From assembly GCF_001039355.2 (NCBI RefSeq), contig NW_019775558.1, positions 859,558 through 923,557 of the forward strand: a stretch of 64,000 nucleotides of DNA. The letters are read 5' to 3'. The notes below the pieces were generated by a model, which worked only from the letters and a program-made list of their open reading frames with translations, had not been told where the DNA came from and made no database searches. The position numbers and the translations under genes are program-made. Source of the stretch: Lingula anatina. Its lineage: Eukaryota > Brachiopoda > Lingulata > Lingulida > Lingulidae. Positions 10,001-20,644 of the stretch are shown one piece after another (within the stretch, counting starts at the first letter, position 1; every line of letters begins with the position of its first letter).

Positions 10001-13000
10001 TTAAAAACATACTTTGTGCATTTTCAACATTCAGTTGGTTGTTTAGATTGTTTCAGTGTCACTGCTTGTATTAGTTTTGTCATTTTTTTATCTGCTCATC
10101 TGACCACTGTGCTTTTTTTCTCTTGTTTTTTATAGGTGGGATAAAATGAATTTTTTTTCTTTCAGTCTTGCCAACTCAATGAAAATGTGAGAGCCACATT
10201 TCTGATGGTATTCAGTCCTGATGGGTAAGTGATATTGAATTGCAATGTATTATGGTTATTTATAATGCAAATAGATTTATAACATAACTGAACTGTTTTA
10301 AAAGACAAAAAGTATGGAAAAAGCACCATCATGGTCTTTGTTTTACTTCTTTGGATCTCTTTAATTAGCATTAGTCAACATTTGCTTTACTTTCTTTGAT
10401 CTCTTTTATTAGCATCAGTTAACAAAGTTGAAGGTTGTAGTATAGTACCTTCATTGAAAAAAAATATATCAAAATGCTTGAGATGGAACTAGGGACAAAA
10501 GTATTGAAAAATACTCAAATTTCACATTTATAGTGCTAGATAGAATTAAATTGAATTGGAATTGTGTGGATATTTTTTCATGCAGAAATTAAACAGTAAT
10601 CTCAGTAAATAAAATTATCCTAATATTGATTGCTCAGTTGTTATGACCACTTCAAGTCCAAGCCGAAAAAAAAAAAATTGTATCCCTGACAGGTCCAGGA
10701 TAGCATCCACACATGGTGACCACAGTGTCAGGATCACCAACATATCAACAGGGAAGTGTGAGCGCACCCTGACTGGACATCCCAGGACACCGTGGTGTGT
10801 GGCTTTCCATCCAACCAGCAACAAGATCTTGGGCTCCGGATGCCTGGCTGGAGAGGTCCGGATATGGGATCTTCATGTAAGTCTACTGAGTAGAGTGAAT
10901 GTATGGGAAAAACCAGGTGTTATCTGGGTGGGTATTGTTTAAAATAGTGTGAAAAAGGAGACAGGGTTCAAACTCTGCAAAAGGTATTTCTGTGGAATTG
11001 TATGAAAACTGAACCTGTATTGAACAAAACCAGAATAGACATAGCATCCCTTTGTTAAACTATGAAATTATTCTACCAAAATTTAGATTAAAATGCCTAT
11101 TTGTAGAATTGTATGAGATGTTTATTTTTGCTAAGTGAAGTACATTCGGTGTTATTTTGCAATGTTGATATGTCTTCAGAAATGTGAGGAGAACTTTGAT
11201 TGGTAAACACATATTTTCTATGTTTAATTATGAGGAATGACACTGAAGCCATATACGGGTTCACATTTTAACCACTCCCATCTTTTTCTCAATTATTAAA
11301 AGGCTGTAATCCTTCACATTCCAGGGTGGTGGCAGTGAGGTATGGAGGTCAGAGAAAGGCACAGTGATCTCCTCTGTAGCATTCCACCCTACTGAGCAGA
11401 TCCTGGTGATTGCCACAGGGAACGAGTTGTTGATGTGGAACTGGAATGAGGAGCAGCCCAATGTGAGAATTAGTACAGCACATGAGTACGAGAGAGTCAG
11501 GTAAGGGCAGTACGGCTACTTTCACATGAATGCTTAAATCAAGACCTGTTTCCACTGGTCAGGGGCGGATTTAGGCCGTCTTCTGGGTCTTCCGGAAGAC
11601 GGTCAGATTTTCAAGTTAACATTGACGGGTATCTAATTTTTTCTGTTGGAAGACGGTCAAAAAATGGAGGGTGGATCAACAAATATAATATGGAAGACTG
11701 TCAGAAAATACTTCTGGATCCGCCCCTGCTGGTGATAAGTTATGTAAAATGTGATAACTTACTGGGCCATCTGATAAGGAATATTTAGCTATTTGACTAA
11801 CTTCAATTACAATAGAGATGGGCTGGACAAACAGAGATTTGATAAGTTTTTCGTGGTTTTTTGCAGGCTGAAATGACATATAGTGAAGTTGACCCTCTTC
11901 TCTGGAAACTGACTTCATCTAAATTTTGGAGTACTCCAACATTAACAGATAAAGAGGTTTTAACTTCTGATGCACTGTAGGGGTCCTCTTTATGTCTGTG
12001 ATTTCAGTTTTCATTTTGTTTGTTGGGTTCTGAGTATGACCACTGACAGAAAGACAAAACATTATGAGAATATTGACACATGCCTTATAAATTTAGATGA
12101 TTTTTGATGTGATCTTATGGGTAATTTTATGCCAGGAGATTTGACACACTTTTAAAGTGAAAGACGGCCTTGAAGTTTGTCTTCATTTACCTTTTTAAGC
12201 AGTAGAACTGAATTTCCATTCAATTTACACAGATTAGTGTAAGTAGATTGATTTTATTATCAATGACAGAGTTATTATGGAAATTTCAGGTGGGTGCGCT
12301 TCGATCATTTGGGTCGCTTTCTATACACTGGTATTTGCAATGGTTCTACAGTTCACAGAGATGACAACAATGAGTATTCACACATAGGGTAAGTAGCCTA
12401 TTCTTTCAGCATTATCTGGTTAGACTAGCTTCACAAACACAGGGGTTGACAATAACTTTTTTCCATTAAATAAAACAAGGGTTACTTGGTGCAGTAACCC
12501 CTGTGATTCACTGACCCATGATCAGATTTAAGTGGTCCAGGTCCAACAGGCCACCTTTAACATCAACTTCAAAAAAAAAAAAAAAAAAAGAAACTTAAAT
12601 TGAAAGTTGATTTTGATTTTAAGACTGGAAAATATTGCCTATTTTGAGCAGATATAAATCCGTAGCAGTTCTCTTTTATATAAAATAGAATAACTTAATA
12701 CAGCCTCAGGATCTTATGTGTCAAATAGTAATGGAGGGTTCATTGTAATCTGCTGTCTGATAACCTCATTTGGAGTATTTGCTGTTTAAGTACAGTTATG
12801 AACATGGTCTTTGTAGATCTGATGTTAAATTAACTTTTGTTGGAGTAAAGATGAACAAGGCTGTTTATGATTTTTATTTTTAAATTTCTTTAGGGAGCCA
12901 CCCAGTGAAAATATAGAAGAAACAAGGGAAGAAGACTCGAGAAGGCTGGCTTTACGGCATCAGTTCTTTGAGTTTTTGGAAAGATACAGATATGAAAGAC

Positions 13001-16000
13001 TGAGAGCAAGACATTTAGCTGGAGAAGATGCAGATGTCACTAATACAGGTGCTTCATTGGTTCATTTCAATAAGGGTGTTAATATGTAATAAGTATTAAG
13101 TATTTAAATTTCTTGTCTCGACCTAACATGTTTGAATGTAGGGTAATATTAGTTTGTTTATTATTTGAAAAACTTTTAAGAGGTAGCATTATCATTGAAA
13201 TCATAAGATATTAAAAGCATGGTATTAGCTGTAAAGAAATGTTTCTACACTAATCAAAATGCATTCAGAACCACATTTTTAAATATTATGTTGCAAAATG
13301 ATAATTGTCTGTTTCCAGTGATGCATCAGCCGATTCCTCTCCCCCGCCCCACCTCTCCAGCTCATATTCAAGCCTTAGAGGAGGCCAGGCAGTATGCATC
13401 TCTTGTCAGTATGGACAATGGGTGGCAGCACAGAACAGAGAATAACAACAACAACAACAGGAGTCAGCCACAAAGCTCTGAAAGCCTGAACTGGCCAACT
13501 CAGCCTTACAGAGATAGTCCAAGACCCCATCTTCCACCAGCAGAAATGAGAGAGAATACTGAAGTAGATGATAATGTGTTGCTAGACCAAACCTCTACTA
13601 CAAGCAGGCTGTCTACAACAAGCCAGCTAACTGGTGAGACGAGTGCAGCGACTCAGGGTGCTCAGTCTCCATGGAGACGGAGACAGCTATTTGATTTCGG
13701 GCCAGGTAGCCTTAGGGCTTCAACACAGAACTCCAGCAGCAGTGGAAACAACGTGTGGAGAAGGAGATCTGCGTTCAGCACACATATTCAAAGAAGATCA
13801 TTTCTGAACAATGACAACACAGGAGAGGGATTAAGGAGGGTCTCTAATGATGGCCACATTAGTGGAGATGGTGACAGTTTTGGCCTTCACTTTAACAGGC
13901 CGAGGAGTCCATTAACTGAAGCAGACTGGGGTCCATCCACTGCAGGACATGCCCAGGGAAGTAGTGATACACTCCCCATACTAAGATCTCGCTTAAATGT
14001 AGTTGATGCATTAAGAAGGGAAATTGGAGAACACAGGGCTGGGGTAAATAGGCAGAGACGGTATATCATTTTGGGCAGAGTGGATGGAGCCCCTAATGCT
14101 GTTGATAGTGATGATGAGGCCGGAAGCCATCCTGCTGATTCATCAACAGACAGGCAACAAAACCTGCAGGCAAGTAGAAGTGCCATCAGGAATTTGTCTT
14201 TTGGCGATCCAGAGCAACCAGCAAGAAGAGTTGGTAACCCTCTGTTAAGTTCAAACTCAAACTTATCTCAGCATAGAAACGAGGGTGAAAGTAACTCAGA
14301 AGCAGACATTGGCTGTCCAGCTATTGTTGTTACTGCAAGCCAGGAAGGTCACCAGCCATCTAGTCAAACAGAAAGTGGAGCTCATAATCAGAAGAGAAAT
14401 GACAGTTCTGATTTACATTTAACAGACAGAATGCCACTTATTGATACGGGTTCAAATAGTCAGTCAAGTCATACTTTAACAAGCCCACCAGCACAGACTA
14501 TAGCAGACACTTCACAAGGGGGAAGCCCCAGTAGGGAACATCCTGACAGCACCAGTTCCACTCAAGATCCATGCAGTGCGTCCACATCACAGAGTGCTGC
14601 TTACAGTCTATTCAGATCACGATACAGCAGGTATTCACACCTAGGTCCAAGTAGTTCTGGTACAGCTAGGTGCAGGTCCTTGTCTTTCCAGAACAGTCCC
14701 CCTGCCAGGGACTCAGGAAACCAGGGATGTTACAACCTTGATAGTCAAAACAATAGTAGTGTCACAACTAGCAGCAACAACAACAGTACCACAACCAGCA
14801 ATAACAGCAATGCATCTATCAGTGATTTGATCAGAGGTGGTAGTGGCAATGACAATCCAAGTGCAAATTCAACTATTGATCTCTCAAACAGCTGCAATAG
14901 AGGCCAAACATATACAGGTACTGGCCTCGGCTCCTCAGGTGGGAACCCACCAGTTACAAGCGGACACCCTCCTGTAGGGGGCACCAGTGGTAGATACTGG
15001 CAGAGCAATGCTAATAGGCATTATAATATTAGATCCAACAGATACTGCACTCTAAGTAGTAGAAATCAGAATAGTAGGGCTAGAGAGCAAGACCCTTTTC
15101 TGAGCAGGGCTGGTGTAGATCTGCCCTGTACTAGTGAAGACCAGCCCAGCACCAGTGCAGGCAGCAGTAGCCATGATTCCAGCAGTCTTCAAACAAGCAG
15201 CACATCCCAAGACAGCAGTAGTGGCTCGGAGAGTCCATCAGCATGGCGCCCCATGAGAGAAACGCACCGTCAAAGACAAGACAGACTGCGGAACTATCTG
15301 GATGATATCCGCGGTGGTGGTGGTGGTAGTGGTAGCAGACAGGAACAGAGGATGACAGAGAGGCGGAGGCTGTGTCCGCTTCACAGAACATACCACAGTA
15401 ACTCTGGTAAGTGTGGCTTTCTGTGGGAAAATAAAGTCGATTTATTTAGAGAAAGAAAAAAGCAAATTAATATGGATTATGTCATGATTTTTTCCATTCA
15501 TATGCAGAAGTGTACGAAAAAAAGGTCTCCTCATTGTCTTATGTGGCCGTAGATATTTTTTAAAAGGTATGATTAAAGTCAAGTTGTGCTTTGCTTAAGA
15601 TTTTATCTAAATTTAACCCTGTGTTCTTTATCTAGGATTAGAAAGTCATCGCAGCTTGGTAGAGAATGCAAGAGAGCGTGGTCGCTGGAATAGGTGGGAA
15701 GCCAGGCGCAGGGAACTAGACAGGTACAAATGAAAGTTTTTTATATTGAATTGATTTTTTAAAAATTTATTTTGGGTTGAAGAGAGCCATGTTAGACATA
15801 CAAATAAAGGTCTTTGATTTATATCCAGTTGATGAAAACCACTTGTGATTTGTCACCTTGTTAACATGTTGCTGTTTATAAATAGTGTATTATGTTCTAG
15901 GTTGAGAACTGAGAATGAAAGAAGACAGCAGCAAGCCTGGAGGACACTACAGCGACGTTACCTGCATCCACACTATTCTGTTAACATTCTGGATGAGGCT

Positions 16001-18562
16001 ATCAACCAGCCAAATGATGCCTTCCAGACTGCTATTAATAGGACTATAGCAAGTGAGAGAAAAATATCAGTTGCATTGCCACTGCCAGTTTTAGATATAG
16101 TATACTGTACATATCTCATCACCTTATTACTGCAGTTATCATTTCAGATTTATTCTTTGGTATTGGATGAAATTAATATTAAAATTGCTTAACTTGAATT
16201 CTTTTAATTGTTTGGGACAAATTTTTTTATCCAAAATATCTAAGTTAATGGAGTCTACTCGACTAACTGTGTTCTCTGAAAATTGAACTCCAGTCTTTAT
16301 TTCCCTCCCATTCATGTGGGTCAAATATCTGCATTTGAGAAAGCAAACATCTGATATCAGTAGCATGCAAATGAAACGGGAACTGTTTTCCCCAATACTT
16401 TATATAGTCATGCAACTTAGCCTGCCTTGTTTTATCTTTCATGATAACATTTTGTTTTTCTCTCATTGCAGGTGTGTTTATGGGCAGTGGTGAGGCTGCA
16501 GTGGCCAACAACATTGTGAACATTACTCACAGGATACAGCAGTGGGATCTCAGAGACAATCCAGTACCAGATATTATGGATGGTAAGTTCAGGTCACACT
16601 CGGGTGTGTCATATTAACTTCTGGCTGTCAGTAAAATTGAAGCCGAACCAATAGAATTGGTAAATTAGTTTGGTTACTAGTCAGTGATTCTGTGTAAGGC
16701 CAAAAGATTCTTAGATTCTGGTGTCAGAAAGGGGTCGTTGGGTGAGATCCAGATTAAACAAATATGAGTAGGGATTGATTTTTGCTCAACTTGAGAGAGG
16801 TGACATAGCTTTTAACTCTGTGACCTTTTCCAGCCAATGCCAACATAGTAGTTCCCAATTGCAAGCTGCACAATGATGCCAGCTGTGGCTTGTCCCAAGA
16901 TGGCCGCTACCTGGCCACATTTGTAGGTAGCCACAGAGGATTCCCAGATGATACCATATTGGGGGTGTTCTCCCTGCAGCAGGACAATCTTGGACAGTGT
17001 GTGTTTACCAAAAGTTTTGGTAAGGCCCCCTTTAAATAAACTTTTCATTTACTAACATAGGGCAAACAATTTCATAATCCAGTGCATTTGTATTGTAACA
17101 GTTATAAAAAAGTGGTGTTATGAAATCCAATGAATTTTACATTATCATTTTCTTCACTGCACATTGAAGTGTTAACTGTATCATCAGTTAATTTTTAAAT
17201 TTTATTTCAGGTCCCAATGCAATCTCTGTCAGTGTCTCTCCACTTAACAACTACATACTGGTTGGGTTGGCAGCAAAACGTTTAGCATGGGTCTTCACAG
17301 AAAAACAGGTAAATGCTTAAAACTGAGATCTACTTGTTAAACATGCTTTTGTGAACCCACACTATTCCACCAGGCACTCATCCATTAAGCTTGAGTCTGA
17401 GAGAATCAGACAAAAAATATTTAAAGGAAAGAAACTTGTTCCATCTACTTCATACTATTGGACATTTAAACGGGCATACAAAGTGGTTTTAGTCGGAAAA
17501 AATACATAAAAAAAACACCTCTTTCACAACACCCACTCATCAACATCAAACACTCCAAATACAAGATCTATTTCAATTCAACGTCAAACTCGCGCCCAGT
17601 ACTTAGAAATAAGGAACCAACAATCACATTTACATCTAGCAATCATAACATACCTTATGTGTCATGTGACTGAGATACTAGCATATGAATGAGCGGGTGG
17701 AAAGAATATCATCCTGTTATGTCATTCACATTTGGCCATGGCTTGTTATTTCAGGTTGTAGCACAGGTGTTTAAGCTGGTCCAGCCTTTGGGTGGTGAAT
17801 CCTCTATGAAGGTAACTATATGTCTTGTTTTCTTTCTTTATAGTCAAGTTCAGGTTCTTTTTTATCCATTTGTTCTTCATTGTTTGAGTAGTCATTATAA
17901 AAATATTTAAAATTTTTCCTCTTTTTCACTGATTAAAAAGTGATTCTAAAAGTCAGTTCAGGCTCTCATAAATGCCTCTAAAACTTTTTCCTTTTAGATA
18001 CTGTTAAAAGATGTCACCATGTGAATCAATAATCACTACATTGTCATAGTGGTGATTGCATGGCCAAGTTGCATTTTAGAAACTTATTATTTAATCAAAT
18101 TATTTGAAAGTTTGGTTAAATAATTTAGGTGTCCCAGTTATAATAATATTACATGAACCTCTCAATGTATTTTACATAGGCAACATTACATCGTCATTGA
18201 GTTTCCTGTGATAACATTGGTAGTATTGTTCATAATTTCAGCATGTAATGGACATAACCCACCCCTGTGCTGGAGAGATCCCCACACATGTCAGCGTCAA
18301 CTCAGCAGGCTGGCTGCCCACTGTTGGGGCAGGACTGGTGTATGGGACCAACCGGGGTGATCTGTGTATCTGTACCCCAGGGAAGCTCAGGTCTGCACCA
18401 GGGGAGGAGGGGGAAGTGAACAGTAACATCCATCGTAACATAATGCACATGCTTGGGTATCAGGTGCCGCGGACTATCAGCACAGCGACGCAGACGGCTA
18501 GACCCAGGCAGAACTCGTCCACGCAAACCAGTGATAGCGAGGCTTGGTCTGAAGAGATGTGA
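6933..18562 (+). CDS. AMBRA1: AMBRA1 orthologue, autophagy and CUL4-DDB1 adaptor (14 coding exons)
   Basis: The coding exons listed below join without frame errors to 3897 nt (1298 residues plus stop), close to the vertebrate length as I recall it. In the family, AMBRA1 promotes autophagy through Beclin 1 and ULK1 and is a CUL4-DDB1 substrate receptor that degrades D-type cyclins. Visible features: an N-terminal helical segment (about 1-41); WD40 blades at about 42-214 containing [10 protein letters not shown] and GEVRIWDLH; a disordered Ser/Asn/Gln-rich middle (about 266-960); and a second block of blades (about 1010-1260) with [22 protein letters not shown] and YGTNRGDL strings shared with vertebrate AMBRA1. 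Two TQT motifs at 1275-1277 and 1286-1288 match the dynein light chain (LC8) binding signature of the family. The start at 6933 is supported by in-frame TGA and TAG in the same exon upstream. AMBRA1 converges on CSTPP1. Confidence 0.97.
7056..10165 (+). other. AMBRA1 intron, 3.1 kb
   Basis: AT-rich intron without recognisable repeats apart from short homopolymers. The only segment that stands out is the CpG-bearing possible microexon at 9337-9360. Confidence 0.6.
9337..9360 (+). CDS. AMBRA1: Possible 24-nt cassette microexon of AMBRA1
   Basis: Within an AT-rich intron, TTTAG at 9332-9336 is followed by 24 nt and then a near-consensus donor GTAAGA after CCGCAG. The 24 nt read CVRDTHPQ in phase 0, which fits both neighbouring exons (phase 0 at 7055 and at 10166), so inclusion would add 8 residues without a frame change. 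The segment is unusually CpG-rich for this intron. It would sit just before the first propeller strand. No similarity evidence; splice-signal inference only. Confidence 0.3.
10166..10224 (+). CDS. AMBRA1: AMBRA1 exon, residues 42-61
   Basis: Acceptor TTTCAG, donor GTAAGT, ends in phase 2. It encodes [11 protein letters not shown], aligning with the STFLLAFSPD strand of vertebrate AMBRA1 that begins the first blade. Confidence 0.92.
10335..10422 (+). repeat. Diverged tandem duplication, about 45 bp x 2
   Basis: Two adjacent intronic units share TTTG-TTTACTT, TTTGATCTCTTT and TTAGCAT-AG-CAACA strings. No sign of function. Confidence 0.6.
10693..10876 (+). CDS. AMBRA1: AMBRA1 exon, residues 61-122 (WD40 blades)
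   Basis: Acceptor GACAG ends at 10692 and donor GTAAGT starts at 10877. It contains [20 protein letters not shown] and ends GEVRIWDLH, the most diagnostic N-terminal AMBRA1 strings. Confidence 0.97.
11325..11500 (+). CDS. AMBRA1: AMBRA1 exon, residues 123-181
   Basis: Starts GGGSEVW after acceptor CCAG and ends YERVR in phase 2. It carries [19 protein letters not shown], aligned to ASLAFHPTAQLLLIATANE of vertebrates. Confidence 0.96.
11501..12289 (+). other. AMBRA1 intron containing a 169-bp MITE
   Basis: Intron of 789 bp holding the inverted-repeat element at 11560-11728; otherwise nothing recognised. Confidence 0.8.
11560..11728 (+). mobile_element. hAT-like MITE, CAGGGGCGGAT termini, 5-bp TSD
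   Basis: 169-bp element beginning CAGGGGCGGATTTAGG and ending CTGGATCCGCCCCTG, so its ends are inverted. It is flanked by perfect CTGGT at 11555-11559 and 11729-11733. Its interior has repeated GAAGACGGTC strings. A second member lies in opposite orientation at 29244-29410, also with a perfect 5-bp duplication. Termini starting CAGGG suggest hAT; 5-bp duplications point to a hAT5-type lineage by inference. No coding capacity. Confidence 0.85.
12290..12388 (+). CDS. AMBRA1: AMBRA1 exon, residues 181-214
   Basis: Acceptor TTTCAG, donor GTAAGT, phase 2 out. [16 protein letters not shown] aligns with VRFDPLGHYLLTAIVN, closing the N-terminal set of blades. Confidence 0.94.
12389..12893 (+). other. 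AMBRA1 intron, 505 bp
   Basis: Contains a poly-A run at about 12571-12589; nothing else recognised. Confidence 0.7.
12894..13048 (+). CDS. AMBRA1: AMBRA1 exon, residues 214-266
   Basis: Acceptor TTTAG, donor GTGCTT (weak but phase-compatible, phase 1). It encodes a charged helical segment with [18 protein letters not shown], corresponding to the start of the linker after the N-terminal blades. Confidence 0.85.
13319..15406 (+). CDS. AMBRA1: AMBRA1 large central exon, residues 266-962 (disordered)
   Basis: The 2088-nt exon starts after acceptor TTTCCAG and ends at donor GTAAGT in phase 1. The open frame extends into both flanking introns, so the extra sequence at 13219-13318 and 15407-15552 is not coding. 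It opens [13 protein letters not shown] and then becomes low-complexity Ser/Asn/Gly-rich, with an Asn run near 13441, an STTTSNNSN stretch near 14785 and a Gly run near 15313. [17 protein letters not shown] is a predicted helix. It ends [16 protein letters not shown]. Vertebrates divide this linker among several exons and conserve it poorly, so partner sites cannot be assigned. Confidence 0.94.
15636..15723 (+). CDS. AMBRA1: AMBRA1 exon, residues 962-991
   Basis: Acceptor TCTAG, donor GTACAA, phase 2 out. Encodes an Arg-rich helix ending [11 protein letters not shown]. Confidence 0.88.
15901..16052 (+). CDS. AMBRA1: AMBRA1 exon, residues 991-1042
   Basis: Acceptor TTCTAG, donor GTGAGA, phase 1 out. 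[11 protein letters not shown] aligns with the HSSVNRVLAGAVI start of the C-terminal half-propeller. Confidence 0.93.
16053..16471 (+). other. AMBRA1 intron, 419 bp
   Basis: No recognisable element. Confidence 0.6.
16472..16582 (+). CDS. AMBRA1: AMBRA1 exon, residues 1042-1079
   Basis: Acceptor TTGCAG, donor [25 protein letters not shown] aligns with GDGQSAVASNIANTTYRLQ, followed by [11 protein letters not shown]. Confidence 0.96.
16834..17019 (+). CDS. AMBRA1: AMBRA1 exon, residues 1079-1141
   Basis: Acceptor TTCCAG, donor GTAAGG, phase 1 out. It includes [26 protein letters not shown] and [14 protein letters not shown], nearly invariant in the family. Confidence 0.97.
17211..17308 (+). 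CDS. AMBRA1: AMBRA1 exon, residues 1141-1173
   Basis: Acceptor TTTCAG, donor GTAAAT, phase 0 out. [20 protein letters not shown] is a family hallmark strand pair. Confidence 0.97.
17309..17754 (+). other. AMBRA1 intron, 446 bp
   Basis: Nothing recognised. Confidence 0.6.
17755..17811 (+). CDS. AMBRA1: AMBRA1 57-nt exon, residues 1174-1192
   Basis: Small phase 0-0 exon encoding [19 protein letters not shown], aligned to MVAQVFRLQQAHGGETSMR. Skipping it would keep the frame but delete a propeller strand. Confidence 0.96.
17812..18241 (+). other. AMBRA1 last intron, 430 bp
   Basis: AT-rich; no element recognised. Confidence 0.6.
18242..18562 (+). CDS. AMBRA1: AMBRA1 last coding exon, residues 1193-1298
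   Basis: Acceptor TTTCAG, stop TGA at 18560-18562. [11 protein letters not shown] and [14 protein letters not shown] align with HVSINSARWLP and AYGTNKGDLVICRP. The tail carries ATQTA and STQTSDSE, two LC8-type motifs separated by 8 residues, and stops 10 residues after the second. Vertebrate AMBRA1 continues much further after its TQT pair. Confidence 0.96.
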   Translation, partial: HVMDITHPCAGEIPTHVSVNSAGWLPTVGAGLVYGTNRGDLCICTPGKLRSAPGEEGEVNSNIHRNIMHMLGYQVPRTISTATQTARPRQNSSTQTSDSEAWSEEM

Positions 18563-20394
18563 TACTCACTAGGCACAGGAGAGTATATTGATCTAAGCAA
18601 GTCCAGACAAATGGCTTTTTTTTGTAGGAGTCCGGTATACAAAGTGTATAACATGTTAGACAAGACTCTTTACCTGGAATCTATTCAGATTGTGTATTAA
18701 GGTTTCAGACAGTAAGATGTAAGCAGTAATTGGCTTTTTATGTTACGTCATTGCAAATCATGTACGTGAAAATCTGTGCCAATTAAAATGATGGTACATT
18801 GAAAAAATTAAGGTTACGGAAAGTAACATTGCAAAGAAACAATTTCAATGCATTTTTATGCAGTATTCAACTTGGGGCATTATTGGTTTTTCACTCAAAG
18901 TAGTTTTTATTTTGGAAAGGTATGTTCATACTATTTTTTTTTCCACCCAAGGTATTTTTCATTTTCGGATAGTATGTTCATCTCTGTATTTAGTGGATTT
19001 TTGTTATAAAAGATATTAGAGAGAGTAAAGGATTATAAAGAGTTAACAATTTTGATATGATGATCATGAAACAATCATAGGCAGAAAATCCAGAAAGGAC
19101 AAGGAACAAAAGTATGTTTATTATAGGATACACTGGGAAGCAATAGGTGTTGGGACAGAAGTCCAGGAAAGTGAGTTAAATTGCTATTGAAATCAATAAA
19201 CAGTATGTCAGCATTATAAACAGACAATTTGAACAGTTCAGGGCTTTGTTTCACCATTTGTTACTCTTATTTCCTTACAAAAGCAGTTATAACCTATATA
19301 TTCATGTTTTTGTTATGTGACCCAAGTTTATTTTTCAGGGTGGAAAGGTTTGCCAACTGAGCTTTCAACATTCATGTTTAAAAGGAACTTTTTGAGTACT
19401 ATTGAGTTTGTGAAGTGTGGCTACCGTTCAGAATATCCCAACATTCCCACAACTTTTTTTAAAAAATGTTTTGATAATCTCATGGTGCTGGAAGTTTTTG
19501 TATTAGTAGAAAAGAGTAAGTGTTTCAACGTTTTAAAATGTAGATAGAATTCAAATTTGTGTATGTTAGATGGTAAAATGTAATTTGTTCCATTCGTTGA
19601 GTTTTCAGTCCATTTCAGTTTACGCTTGTAGAAGGATTAGGATTACTATAATTAATATTTTAATTATTTGCATGTGGCAATGAAACTTATCAGAATGATT
19701 AGTGTGCATATAGGCTTGAAGCATCACAGCTTGTTTTATTTAAATAATTGAAATTATGGTCGCAAAAAGCTTCCATATAGTGCAAAGTTATTTGCTTGAG
19801 TTCATGATAATGAATAAAATGTTTCTGTTAACATCAGTCTCTTCATTTTTCCTCACTTAAAAACATGGTAAATGGTACTGGTTACAAATCTACATTAAAT
19901 GCATGCAAAAAATAATAAGACTGTACATGAATCTCTTCATATTCTGAATAAATTAAAATGAGGTCACACTCAATGCAGCCCAAGTATTCTTATAATGCTG
20001 TTAGAGAAAAAATCATTTAGCAACCCTCTTGTGACCTTAGTCATAAATATCACATTTATCTCCCAATGGTATGACCTAAAGAAAGTCTTGCAAAAAAAAA
20101 AAAAAAACCTTGTGTTGGTGACTAAAATTCTAAAAGATCTTTCTCCACTCATAAAGTAAATCCTTGGTTTTGCAACCATTTGTTCAGAGGAATTAAGCAG
20201 GTAATATGTACAAAAGCAACTGCAAATTGGCCATATCTACCCTGAGCTTCAAATATGACGCATGCCTGCTTGTTCATTTTCAAATCCCAATCCACTCAAG
20301 CTGCTCAGAGAAGCAGGCTAGTGTTACAAGTCTAAAAATGAAGAAGCTGGTTTGAATCAGGTCTGAAACTCTGGCTAACCAACTGAGACCGCTA
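18563..20394. other. Convergent 3' UTR/intergenic region of AMBRA1 and CSTPP1
   Basis: AMBRA1 poly(A) signal candidates on the plus strand are ATTAAA at 18782, AATAAA at about 19813 and AATAAA at about 19947. A minus-strand AATAAA (TTTATT at about 19735-19740) could end CSTPP1. If the distal signals are used, the two 3' UTRs overlap. A poly-A run lies at about 20092-20106. No gene is seen between them. Confidence 0.5.
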
Positions 20395-20644
20395 CTAGTT
20401 TGTAGAAGACCCTGACCCAGAATCAGTCTCCCCACTAGAGGAAGCTCCACTAGCATCACTCGGCTCTAGTTGCACTGGCTTTGGGGTTGGTTTAGCTTTG
20501 GAGCGTTTTGAGTGGGCAGACTTTGGCACTTTGTTATCTGTTGGCTGAGGTTTGCCAGCATCACTAGTGGAGGACACAGGTCTTGCTGTCCCTGAAGGGG
20601 GTCTATTAGCAACTCTACTGGCAGTACTAGGTCTAATGGGTGGA
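20395..20644 (-). CDS. CSTPP1: CSTPP1 candidate distal terminal exon
   Basis: After acceptor TTTTCAG the frame reads PPIRPSTASRVANRPPSG, continues Ser/Pro/Lys-rich, and ends SGETDSGSGSSTN with stop at 20395-20397. The acidic/Ser end resembles the human C-terminus in character. It joins in frame directly to the exon at 23802-23853 (phase 2). It does not join in this frame to the 22-kb exon through the donors I can see, so the two appear to be alternative 3' ends. Confidence 0.6.

Noticed and set aside
13219-13318. N-terminal extension of the large AMBRA1 ORF
   Set aside because: A clear acceptor at 13318 and phase agreement with the upstream exon show that the first 33 codons are intron.
15407-15552. 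C-terminal extension of the large AMBRA1 ORF
   Set aside because: It follows a consensus GTAAGT donor, and the next exon continues the protein in phase.
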